Part shown: one piece after another, positions 22,837-30,576 of the stretch
Layout: each line of letters begins with the position of its first letter
How positions within the stretch are numbered: position 1 is the stretch's first letter
IMG/VR virus record: IMGVR_UViG_3300046169_000081
Coordinates: 1-64,000 of that record
DNA from: a virus
Direction: 5' to 3' (one strand)
Length of the DNA stretch: 64,000 bases
Made by a program: the position numbers and the translations under genes
Notes under the pieces: generated by a model
Database searches by the model: none
Told to the model about the DNA's origin: nothing
Seen by the model: only the letters and a program-made list of their open reading frames with translations

Positions 22837-25800
22837 TTAAATGTTTTGGAATCCTAAATCTTGAAGTTTTGTACGAATTAGAGTTTGATAGAAACCAGCA
22901 CTAGGTGAGGTTTGTGGTATACCGGTTGTTCCATATGTTGGGTCTCCGTTATAACCAGAAAACTCTATCCTTCTTGGTGTAGGTGGAGTTGGTTCAATTG
23001 GTAATAGTGGTGCAGTAGTATTACTCCAGTTACCACCAAACTGTAGTCCAGCAGCTACATCACCAAATCCTACTCCATTACGAGCTCCAGCAGAAATACC
23101 TATATTACGAATAGTAGAATTAGTGTTAGCAGCAAACATACAACCAACAGCATTTACATTTGTTGGAGTACCATTTATACTAGCATTAGGTCCAAGAGTA
23201 ATCCAAGTACGTGTTGAATTTAAATCAGCAAGTAAGTTGGCACCACCTGCAGTACCAGTACCACTATATGGACCGGTGTTATTAGGTAGATCATAAGAAC
23301 CAGAAGCTTCATCTCCAAATACTAGTGTACAAATTGTTGTTGCTCTTTCAAATATTCCACCAGTAGAAACAGAAGCATCAAATTCTGCTTGAGTATCTTG
23401 ATAACCATAATTTGCAAGACCATAAAACCAGTTTTCTCCATTTCCTGGAGCTTGATTCATGAAACCAAATTTAAGGTGAGAAGTATATCTATTTCTACCA
23501 TTGGTTGCTGGGTCAGGATTATTATCTGGTGCTCCTTCTACTCCACCTGTTGCATAGAAATCTTGGAATAAAGATCTAAGACTATCTTGATTATTATAGT
23601 CATTTGATGCAAGCGCATCACTTATAGTTAATAATAAAAAATCACCAACTTGAATAGTTCCGGTTGGATTGGCATCACAAAGTAAAGTATTAGAACCCGG
23701 ATTTTGTTGAGTTGTAATATTTATACCAGTATTAGTTAAGTTACCATTGGTTGGGTCAATTATTTGAATTGAAAAAGATGTTGTAACTCCAGCAGGAAGA
23801 GTGCTTGGAACCACAAAAAAAGAATTTTGACCTACACCTGCATCACCCGCTACTACAGCACTAACATCATTTATAAAAACGCTATTAGCTACTTGAGTTC
23901 CACCAGTTACACCACCTGTTCCAGTTATACTATTAGCAGTTACACCCGTAACTTCTACTATAGCTTGCCCAACGCTTACTTGTCTTGCAAGCTCTTGAGC
24001 AAGATCGTCCATTGATCCTGAATTATCAATCCAAACTGCAAAATATGTATCTCTATCTGGAATAATACCTGATATTGTAAATTGTTGTGTGGCTGATAAA
24101 CCTCCTGGATCAGTAACTGTAAGTATAACTGTCCATATACCCCCTGTTACTGGATATGTTCCACTAAGTGTACCTCCACAATCAGCTGGAGTATTTGGTG
24201 TAAATGTTAACCAAGTTCCTGGAGTACCATTAGAATCAACTAGTGTCATGTTATAAGTTAAATCAGAACAAGGATGATCTGGATCAGCTACTGTCCAGTT
24301 ATAAGGAACTAGAACATCGCCTCCTGTAAGATTAGTCCATGGAGTTCCTGTATATGTTGGATCTGTAGGATCAATTGATGTCCATATAGGTGCATCATTA
24401 ATTGAATTAACAGTTATATTAACATTTGCTATATTACTATCACAATAACCATCATTTGCTTGATACGTAAAGCTGTCAAAACCATTATAATTAAGATTTG
24501 GTGTATATGTATATGTTCCTGTAGCTGAATCAAAATTAGTTATTGTTCCATTTGTTGGTTGAGATACTATAGTAAATGTATATCCATATCCTCCATAACC
24601 ATCATCTGAAGTAATAAGTGTACCATTATGAGATGTGTCTTCATCTACTGTAAAGCTAGCATTATTTACTATAGGACAAGTGTTATCAGAATATATCTTA
24701 CAGCATGCATCCCAATTTAATTGAGCATTGCTTGTTGTAGGTACTTCATATAATTCTGCTTTAAATTTAAGCTTCTCACCAAATAAAAGAGTTGAAGTTT
24801 CATAGCCATTATCAATAGCGCCTGTCCAACCGGAACCTATACTAGCTTGATTCCAAGATGTATGATTGCTTACGGTTGTAAAAGAAGCAGAACTCCATTG
24901 AGGGAATCTAATTACATTATCGGCTAACAATGAACCTGTCTTTACATTTTCTGCAATTACTACAACTCTATCTCCATCAACAAGCCAATCCATATCTTTA
25001 ATATTTTTGACTGCAGTTGTTGTGTCATCAAGCTTTACATATGCATTAAAGTTACCATCGGTTGATGCCCAACCATCAGGTAACATTTCTAATGTATCAA
25101 AGCCAACTTGTGGTTTAATAGTAGATGCATCTCTTTGTCTTACCAATCCTGTGGTAGTGTCTCTTACTAATACTTTCTCTAAAGCATTATCATCAGGAAC
25201 ATCTTCTAATTCTAAATCAACATTTATTTGAACAGATCCATCTGCTAAACGTGGGTGTACACCACCTGCAGCATCACCTCCTAATACAAGTTTATTGTTA
25301 GTTTGTGTAGTATCAACATCAAAAGAGATGAATTCTTCTTTTGATAGGTTAGCATCTTCACTTGTAAAGTGCTCTATTTTAAGTTGATCTGAACTAATAC
25401 TATCAGTCTCTATACCAAAGACATTGTTACCCTCTGCAAAAAAGTTTACTTGATTAATATCATCATTAACTAAATTAATAACTGAGTCTGCTGATGTATT
25501 TATCACGTTGAATGTAACGCTAGATATTACATTTGTAGCTGGTGTAGAATTATCACCATCTTGAATAAGTTTTGAACAGCCTAGTGTGTTAGAGTCAGGA
25601 GTCCAAAGAGGAATTGTATATACAGCACATTGCTCTCCTACTATAGCAGCAGGGTTATCCTCCCATGAGAACGTAACCCCATCAGAAATCAAAATTTGAT
25701 CAGCATTACCAATAGGCAATTCTTGTTTGAGGTCATTTATATTACCTTGCCATAGACTACCATATGTAAGAGCTTCAACAACGTCATCATCAGACCATAT

Positions 25801-26445
25801 AACTCTACCATCAGCAAGACCTACAAGAACTTGTGCTAGTCCACCCACATTACCTTGAGAGTCATATACCGGACCATTAAGGAATATGTTTGAGTTTATA
25901 ACTGTGTTTGTAGTTGGTTGAGCTGGTGACACAACAGGAACACCATGCTGAACATTTACTAAAGCTGTAAATGTAACACCATCCATTGTAAAGTTTGGAT
26001 CATCTTCTAATTCTCCATTTGGCCCTACAATAACTATACGGTCCTCAGTAAGGTCTAATATATTTGCTGAACCAGCTGTAAGTTGCAAGTCTACTATAAG
26101 ATTACCATTGTTTACTGTAATAGTATCTCCAATAGCATTCTGTGTAATAATAGAATCCTTTAGCGTATCCCAAGAACAAGATCCTTCAGGTGTAGTATAG
26201 ACAGGTACAAAACCTAAATTACCTGAGCCAGGTTGAGTTCTGGTCAGGTCTTCTGTTGCTTCACATACAAGGTCTCCCCATTTAATTACAAATGGTTCCA
26301 TTTTAGGATTATAAGCCGCTCCAGTATTTAAATTACTGGTTTGATAAAGCTTACCAAACTCAAAATGATCTCTCATTTTGTCTAGCTTCTTTTTCTTTTT
26401 ATTTCTTTTTAATAGCCCTAAGACTTCTTGTATATAAACGCTCAT
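22837..26445 (-). CDS. Large tail-fibre or receptor-binding protein with Ig/cadherin-like and VWA-like domains
   Basis: The N-terminal 560 residues are fibre-like, with repeated beta segments (TVNNGNLIVDLQ; KPQVGFDTLEMLPDGW). Around 590-790 are two cadherin/Big-type domains with GFDSFTYQANDGY and TYTYTPNLNYNG, followed at about 797-812 by DNSGSM, a MIDAS motif of a VWA-like domain. The final part is Gly/Asn/Thr-rich. Such modules bind cell-surface sugars or proteins and usually form the host-contact end of tail appendages. No signal peptide. It is one of two fibre-like proteins in this operon. Confidence 0.75.
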   Translation of the reverse strand: MSVYIQEVLGLLKRNKKKKKLDKMRDHFEFGKLYQTSNLNTGAAYNPKMEPFVIKWGDLVCEATEDLTRTQPGSGNLGFVPVYTTPEGSCSWDTLKDSIITQNAIGDTITVNNGNLIVDLQLTAGSANILDLTEDRIVIVGPNGELEDDPNFTMDGVTFTALVNVQHGVPVVSPAQPTTNTVINSNIFLNGPVYDSQGNVGGLAQVLVGLADGRVIWSDDDVVEALTYGSLWQGNINDLKQELPIGNADQILISDGVTFSWEDNPAAIVGEQCAVYTIPLWTPDSNTLGCSKLIQDGDNSTPATNVISSVTFNVINTSADSVINLVNDDINQVNFFAEGNNVFGIETDSISSDQLKIEHFTSEDANLSKEEFISFDVDTTQTNNKLVLGGDAAGGVHPRLADGSVQINVDLELEDVPDDNALEKVLVRDTTTGLVRQRDASTIKPQVGFDTLEMLPDGWASTDGNFNAYVKLDDTTTAVKNIKDMDWLVDGDRVVVIAENVKTGSLLADNVIRFPQWSSASFTTVSNHTSWNQASIGSGWTGAIDNGYETSTLLFGEKLKFKAELYEVPTTSNAQLNWDACCKIYSDNTCPIVNNASFTVDEDTSHNGTLITSDDGYGGYGYTFTIVSQPTNGTITNFDSATGTYTYTPNLNYNGFDSFTYQANDGYCDSNIANVNITVNSINDAPIWTSIDPTDPTYTGTPWTNLTGGDVLVPYNWTVADPDHPCSDLTYNMTLVDSNGTPGTWLTFTPNTPADCGGTLSGTYPVTGGIWTVILTVTDPGGLSATQQFTISGIIPDRDTYFAVWIDNSGSMDDLAQELARQVSVGQAIVEVTGVTANSITGTGGVTGGTQVANSVFINDVSAVVAGDAGVGQNSFFVVPSTLPAGVTTSFSIQIIDPTNGNLTNTGINITTQQNPGSNTLLCDANPTGTIQVGDFLLLTISDALASNDYNNQDSLRSLFQDFYATGGVEGAPDNNPDPATNGRNRYTSHLKFGFMNQAPGNGENWFYGLANYGYQDTQAEFDASVSTGGIFERATTICTLVFGDEASGSYDLPNNTGPYSGTGTAGGANLLADLNSTRTWITLGPNASINGTPTNVNAVGCMFAANTNSTIRNIGISAGARNGVGFGDVAAGLQFGGNWSNTTAPLLPIEPTPPTPRRIEFSGYNGDPTYGTTGIPQTSPSAGFYQTLIRTKLQDLGFQNI

Positions 26446-26483
26446 CTCTTTTTAATTTATTTTTAAATATAGTAAAATTATTT

Positions 26484-26696
26484 TTAACCTCTCCTATATC
26501 CTTTTTTAAAAGCTGCTGACTGAACTGGTTCTGCAGCTCTTGTAGATTTTTGAGGAGGATTCAATTTACTTTTTTTAGCCATTCTCATTCTAGCTTCTAC
26601 AGCCCTTCTGTTTTTCTTTTGTTGAATTGCTTGGGGTATGGATGTAGGATCATAATATCCATTTTCTCCTGGTTGTAATTTTTTATGTGACTTCAT
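26484..26696 (-). CDS. Small basic protein (70 aa)
   Basis: The protein is rich in Lys, Arg and Gln (VEARMRMAKKSKLN) and has no membrane segment. It begins near PGENGYYDPTS and ends GYRRG. It sits between the fibre gene and another basic gene. Similar small basic proteins occur in marine phage structural operons with unknown function. Confidence 0.55.
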   Translation of the reverse strand: MKSHKKLQPGENGYYDPTSIPQAIQQKKNRRAVEARMRMAKKSKLNPPQKSTRAAEPVQSAAFKKGYRRG

Positions 26697-26702
26697 AATA
26701 TT

Positions 26703-26957
26703 TTATTTTTTACTTTTTATACCGCCACCATTTCTCATAGTTCTTGGGTCAAGGACATCTCCACCATTCATATAACCCATAAGACCTCCACCTTTGGCCA
26801 TTTGATTCATACGTGCTTTATTTGGAGTAATATCTCCATCACCAGCTCCATAAGTGCTACCGCCCATTTTTTTATATCCTTTAGCTTTCAAAGCATCAAA
26901 TAGTGCTTGTGCACCTTTTCCTTTTGAACCGCCTTTCTTATACATTCTCTTTTTCAT
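26703..26957 (-). CDS. Small Gly/Lys-rich protein with repeated GG motifs (84 aa)
   Basis: The sequence carries KKGGSKGKG, MGGSTYG, AKGGGLMGYMNGGDV and RNGGGIKSKK, that is five clusters of paired glycines separated by basic residues. These are the same type of motif that recurs in the large virion proteins at 58-64 kb. Nothing else is recognisable. It is probably flexible, basic and particle-associated. Confidence 0.6.
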   Translation of the reverse strand: MKKRMYKKGGSKGKGAQALFDALKAKGYKKMGGSTYGAGDGDITPNKARMNQMAKGGGLMGYMNGGDVLDPRTMRNGGGIKSKK

Positions 26958-26962
26958 AATTT

Positions 26963-27424
26963 TTATTTTTTAATTGTTGTATACTTTTCAAATCCACGTG
27001 AGCCAAAATAAGCTACATAAATTGTAACTAATAAAGTCTTTAGTAATTCTACCCAACTTTCATCTATGTCAAATGCAATATCTAATGAATCAAGCACAAT
27101 ATATAAAGAAGTGATGATTGTTAAATACACTAGTGTCAGTGGTCTTGTATTTTTACTTAACCACGAATCTGATTTCATATCACTATCCCAACGTTTTGTT
27201 ACTTCTTGCATTTCAATCATATCTAATTCAAGAAGTTTCATAGCTTTTTCTTTATCTTCAGGCGGTAATGTAGGATCTTTATCAATAAGATTTTTTACTA
27301 CACCTAAAACACCTGAGTCAGGTAATAGATCTCCAACTGTGTCTACAATACCTGAACCAGCGCCTAACAAAAATTTCCCAACTTTTGTATCTTTAAATTT
27401 CTTTTTAGGTTTTTTATTACTCAT
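26963..27424 (-). CDS. Holin, GTA-holin-like three-span protein (153 aa)
   Basis: The second half has the signature RWDSDMKSDSWLSKNTRPL followed by two hydrophobic segments (LVYLTIITSLYIVL and LLKTLLVTIYVAYFGSRG), the usual core of the GTA_holin_3TM group. The first 60 residues contain an amphipathic segment and acidic helix. The protein would form lesions in the inner membrane to release endolysin. It lies between a fibre-like gene and small basic genes, and another holin of a different type is found at 32217-32630. Confidence 0.82.
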   Translation of the reverse strand: MSNKKPKKKFKDTKVGKFLLGAGSGIVDTVGDLLPDSGVLGVVKNLIDKDPTLPPEDKEKAMKLLELDMIEMQEVTKRWDSDMKSDSWLSKNTRPLTLVYLTIITSLYIVLDSLDIAFDIDESWVELLKTLLVTIYVAYFGSRGFEKYTTIKK

Positions 27425-27426
27425 TG

Positions 27427-28410
27427 TTAATATTGTTTAATTAATAGTTCTGTATTAAGTAATTGATCATCAGGTCCTACAGGAACACCAATCTGCATAA
27501 CACGCAATTCAAAACCATTTGTAGTTACACTATTAATTTGAGCTAGGTAACCACTATTTTTAAAAACCTGAGCAATATTAATAGATGCAACATTAGAAAT
27601 TGGGCTTGCAAATGTTGCCGTGTACTGCCCTACACCTTGATATGCCCAAGTTATAGTAATTCCGGCAGTATTAACTAATACTGTTTCTGCTGGAGCGTTA
27701 GTCCCTGTTTGTGTTAATAAAACTCTATACTCGGTATATGGTGCTACTATATCAATATTATCTGTGTTTTGTGATATTGCTACACTACCATTTGAAGAAG
27801 TTAATGATCTAAATTGTAATTCAGGTCCAGCTTTCTGTGCAAATGTTCCTGCCCCTATACCTACATTTGATGCTGTGTTAACTTCACCTCCTCCAGCTGC
27901 TGATGTAATTGTAATTTCTCCGTTATTCTCTGATAAATTAATATTACTACCTGCAACTAAAGATTTAAAATTAAGTGTTTCACCAACTTTATCTGCCCAA
28001 ACACCAATACCATTACCTAAGTTAGCAGCAGTATTTGGTTCCCCATCTGTATCAATTTCAATATAATTATCATCAGCTGATAAATTTAAAGTGAGGTTAC
28101 TACTTAATGATTTTAGAGATCTAAGGTATACTGTGCATTTATTTGTAGTTGGATCTACATCTTGTTTTTGAAATATACCTACCGACCCTGTTTCTGGGCT
28201 AGCTGGTGCATTAGCAGTATCACAATTTTCTGAAGATGCAAGATCTTTTACTTTAATAAGCTTTACTGATTTATAAGGTATTGGAGATGCAACACCAGTC
28301 ATATCCGGCTTTTCATTCCACATACCTAAAACAACAACATCATCTTTGTGAGCTGTTTCTGTAAATTTACCGCGTCTAATAAGACTTAATATGTCAGTTA
28401 AAATGTTCAT
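27427..28410 (-). CDS. Tail-fibre-like protein with internal beta repeats (327 aa)
   Basis: The N-terminal section (KFTETAHKDDVVVLGMWNE; then VKLIKVKDL) looks like the attachment module of appendage proteins, close to the start style of the larger fibre gene downstream. Two copies of a beta repeat appear: LGNGIGVWADKVGETLNFKS and VGIGAGTFAQKAGPELQFRS, each followed by a short beta-helix segment. The C-terminus is a beta domain. Likely a short fibre or fibre base. Two bases separate it from the holin gene. Confidence 0.7.
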   Translation of the reverse strand: MNILTDILSLIRRGKFTETAHKDDVVVLGMWNEKPDMTGVASPIPYKSVKLIKVKDLASSENCDTANAPASPETGSVGIFQKQDVDPTTNKCTVYLRSLKSLSSNLTLNLSADDNYIEIDTDGEPNTAANLGNGIGVWADKVGETLNFKSLVAGSNINLSENNGEITITSAAGGGEVNTASNVGIGAGTFAQKAGPELQFRSLTSSNGSVAISQNTDNIDIVAPYTEYRVLLTQTGTNAPAETVLVNTAGITITWAYQGVGQYTATFASPISNVASINIAQVFKNSGYLAQINSVTTNGFELRVMQIGVPVGPDDQLLNTELLIKQY

Positions 28411-28412
28411 GT

Positions 28413-28634
28413 CTATTTACCAGAATGAGTCCAACCACCCATTTTATATTCTTGCATTTTTTCTGAGCCGTCTTTATTTTTAACAACTCTTTCTGCTTTA
28501 CCACCTTTACGCATTTTTTCAACAACTGAACCCAGCATCATATCATCTAATTCTCCACCGCTTCTCATTAGTAGTTTAGCTTGCTGTCTTGTTATTTTTT
28601 GTGGTTTTAAACCCGCTTGTTTCTTTTTACTCAT
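28413..28634 (-). CDS. Small basic protein with paired glycines (73 aa)
   Basis: The sequence carries SGGELDDMM, RKGGKAERV and MGGWTHSG, embedded in a Lys/Met-rich background. Start overlaps the preceding gene's stop (ATGA). Same motif family as 26703-26957 and the large virion proteins. Function unknown. Confidence 0.55.
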   Translation of the reverse strand: MSKKKQAGLKPQKITRQQAKLLMRSGGELDDMMLGSVVEKMRKGGKAERVVKNKDGSEKMQEYKMGGWTHSGK

Positions 28635-28777
28635 GATATATCTAATGTTAATGTAACTACGAGCAAGTACAACCTAATTGTTGTAAATGGCTCTTTTTCA
28701 TTTGCTTCTATAAACTCCCATCCTAATGCAAGTCTATTGTGAGGCCAATGAAATGCTATTTCTAAATCCCAATTCAT
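28631..28777 (-). CDS. Small conserved phage protein (48 aa)
   Basis: The frame gives MNWDLEIAFHWPHNRLALGW and then a polar segment and a hydrophobic strand end (LYLLVVTLTLDIS). I have seen this type of WPxxRLALGW sequence in small phage proteins, without a function. One-base and four-base overlaps tie it to both neighbours. Confidence 0.6.
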   Translation of the reverse strand: MNWDLEIAFHWPHNRLALGWEFIEANEKEPFTTIRLYLLVVTLTLDIS

Positions 28778-28878
28778 TATACACAACTTTTAGTTTTATT
28801 ACATAAACCTTGACGGCAATAACCTAAACACTTTTTTCCTTTAGTAATCCATTGTATGAATAAGCAAATGTTTCTCAT
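28777..28878 (-). CDS. Cysteine-rich micropeptide (33 aa)
   Basis: The frame reads MRNICLFIQWITKGKKCLGY, with four further residues pattern C...C...C after it (cysteines at about 5, 17, 21, 26 and 32). The stop TAATG overlaps the next gene's start. Five cysteines in 33 residues could bind a metal or form disulfides. Very short, but exact packing with coupled neighbours supports it. Confidence 0.45.
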   Translation of the reverse strand: MRNICLFIQWITKGKKCLGYCRQGLCNKTKSCV

Positions 28879-29003
28879 CTTTTTCCGCCTTGACCTTTAT
28901 ATTTTTGTTTATAGCCACTTTGACCTTTGCTAGCATTTTTACTGTGCACACCAGGTCTTTTAGTTCTACTTGAAGGAGTAAAGTTGTTTATTACTTTAGC
29001 CAT
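28875..29003 (-). CDS. Small basic phage protein with RPGVHSK motif (42 aa)
   Basis: The frame reads MAKVINNFTPSSRTKRPGVH and then lysine/glycine-rich YKQKYKGQGGKR. Proteins with a KRPGVH(A/S)K motif are frequent in Bacteroidota phages and prophages; the role is not known. Overlaps both neighbours by 4-8 nt. Confidence 0.55.
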   Translation of the reverse strand: MAKVINNFTPSSRTKRPGVHSKNASKGQSGYKQKYKGQGGKR

Positions 29004-29163
29004 TGTTTTTACCTTTTAAAGCTTTAACTGCAGCTTTGGTTCTTTTTTTAGTTTCTTTGACACCTTCAATAACCTTTTCATCTACTTCAGTTTTTGACCA
29101 AGCCCATTTCCAATAGTCTTGAAGACTGAAAGTCCAGATTACATTTAATATTTTTTTTAACAT
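28996..29163 (-). CDS. Small membrane-associated protein, first gene of the minus operon (55 aa)
   Basis: The frame begins MLKKILNVIWTFSLQDYWKW, with tryptophans typical of a membrane-interface helix, and continues with a charged lysine/glutamate helix. The ATG is followed by a run of eight overlapping genes. It is the first gene downstream of the divergent intergenic region, so the operon promoter should lie in 29164-29310. Confidence 0.5.
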   Translation of the reverse strand: MLKKILNVIWTFSLQDYWKWAWSKTEVDEKVIEGVKETKKRTKAAVKALKGKNNG

Positions 29164-29310
29164 CCTTTAAAAATTTAAAGTACTATAGTAATAATATACA
29201 AAATTACTATAAGCTATTCAAATATAATTGTATATTTGTGTTGTATCACAGCTTCTGATATATAATTAATATACAAAATTTATTTCTAATTATTTTAAAA
29301 CACATATCCT
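29164..29310. promoter_or_regulatory. Divergent promoter region between the appendage operon and the RNR region
   Basis: This 147-nt gap is AT-rich. On the plus strand TATATTTG occurs at 29231-29238. On the minus strand TAATTTTG occurs at 29206-29199. Both match the TAnnTTTG -7 consensus, but neither has a TTTG at the 19-nt spacing. It probably drives both the minus-strand appendage operon and the plus-strand small gene and RNR. Confidence 0.4.
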
Positions 29311-29499
29311 ATGAATAAAGTGAATCCTTTAGTATTCAAAAATAAATTATCTGTTGAGTTTTTACCCACTGAAACATTATTTGGTTTAAAAACTGTTAAC
29401 TGTGAAGTATTATGTGATGATAATAAATACCGTTGGGTCAATGGTTTAGAAATTGGATTAATTTTTTTAACAATTTCTTACGTTAATATCAAGCTTTAA
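29311..29499 (+). CDS. Small protein of unknown function upstream of RNR (62 aa)
   Basis: The frame MNKVNPLVFKNKLSVEFLPT continues to a hydrophobic C-terminal section (LEIGLIFLTISYVNIK). It has its own likely promoter box 73 nt upstream and a terminator hairpin 45 nt downstream. Family not recognised; the transcription signals raise confidence that it is expressed. Confidence 0.5.
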   Translation: MNKVNPLVFKNKLSVEFLPTETLFGLKTVNCEVLCDDNKYRWVNGLEIGLIFLTISYVNIKL

Positions 29500-29543
29500 T
29501 TCTTTTTTTATAGATATATTTTTCTTAAATTATATCACATGGC

Positions 29544-29575
29544 AGCTGCACTTCTCTTCTGAGGTGCGGCTTTTT
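29544..29575 (+). terminator. Hairpin terminator before nrdB
   Basis: AGCTGCAC (29544-29551) pairs with GTGCGGCT (29564-29571), eight base pairs with one wobble, followed by TTTTT. It sits between the small gene and nrdB, so it could reduce read-through into the RNR genes or end a small-gene transcript. Confidence 0.65.
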
Positions 29576-29595
29576 AATCCTTAATAACTATCCTT

Positions 29596-30576
29596 ATGAA
29601 TAAAAATATTTTTAAACCTAGAACAAATATACTCCCTTATGAATACCCACAATTACTTGCCTACAAAGATGCCATCCGCCACTCATATTGGATAGACACA
29701 GAATTTAATTTTACAGAAGATATCCAAGATTATAAAGTTAACATCACACCAAAAGAAAAAGATGTTATTAAAAAAACAATGCTCGCTATTGCACAAATAG
29801 AAGTTAATGTAAAAACCTTTTGGGGTGATCTTTACAAGCGTATGCCAATCACAGAGATAGGTGATGTAGGGTTTACTTTTGCTGAGTCAGAGGTAAGACA
29901 TAAAGATGCTTATGCTAGACTTTTGCGTATATTAGGTTTAGAAAATGAATTTCAAAATGTGATTAATGAACCAGCAATAGAGGGAAGGCTTAAGTATTTA
30001 AAAAAGTATCTTGATGGTACTCGCTCTAGAGATGACAAGATGTACACTAAGTCTGTATTATTGTTCTCATTATTTATTGAACACGTAAGTTTATTTAGTC
30101 AGTTCTTAATTATGATGAGTTTCAACAAAGAGAAAAACGTACTTAAAGGTATTTCTAATGTAGTTGAAGCTACAAGTAAAGAGGAAGAGATACATGGTAA
30201 CTTTGGAGCTGAAATCATAAATATTATTAAAAAGGAGAACCCTGAGTGGTTTGATGCTGAATTTGAAGATCTAATTTATTCAGCATGTAAGAAAGCCTAT
30301 ATAGCTGAATGTGGTATATTAGATTGGATATTTGAAAAAGGTGAACTTGAGTTTCTACCTAAAGAAACTATTTTTCATTTTATAAAAAATAGATTTAATA
30401 ACTCATTGGAAAAAATAGGAATCAAACCCATCTTTGAAGTTGATGAAAATAAACTAAAATCAGTTGAGTGGTTTGATATTGAAATCACTGGTACTAAAGA
30501 AGGAGACTTCTTTTATAAAAAGAGTGTAGACTATAATAAGAAAAGCAAGAGCATCACTGTAGATGACTTATTTTAA
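29596..30576 (+). CDS. nrdB: Class I ribonucleotide reductase, small (radical-generating) subunit
   Basis: The di-iron site is visible: the ExxH pair in SEVRHKDAYARLL (about residues 95-108), with Tyr at the radical position seven residues after the Glu, and EEEIHGNFG (about 197-205) as the second ExxH pair. First ligand region is DTEFNFTEDI near 35. Length (326 aa) is normal. The enzyme supplies the radical to the large subunit to make dNTPs for replication. The nrdA gene follows with a 14-nt overlap. Confidence 0.9.
   Translation: MNKNIFKPRTNILPYEYPQLLAYKDAIRHSYWIDTEFNFTEDIQDYKVNITPKEKDVIKKTMLAIAQIEVNVKTFWGDLYKRMPITEIGDVGFTFAESEVRHKDAYARLLRILGLENEFQNVINEPAIEGRLKYLKKYLDGTRSRDDKMYTKSVLLFSLFIEHVSLFSQFLIMMSFNKEKNVLKGISNVVEATSKEEEIHGNFGAEIINIIKKENPEWFDAEFEDLIYSACKKAYIAECGILDWIFEKGELEFLPKETIFHFIKNRFNNSLEKIGIKPIFEVDENKLKSVEWFDIEITGTKEGDFFYKKSVDYNKKSKSITVDDLF

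Noticed and set aside
23389-25231. Plus-strand open frames opposite the large fibre gene
   Set aside because: They mirror the Thr/Gly/Asn-rich repeats of the fibre and show no start context or family pattern.
29271-29285. A second -7 box for the appendage operon
   Set aside because: The minus-strand sequence reads AAATTTTG, missing the TA of the consensus, and lies far from the operon start.
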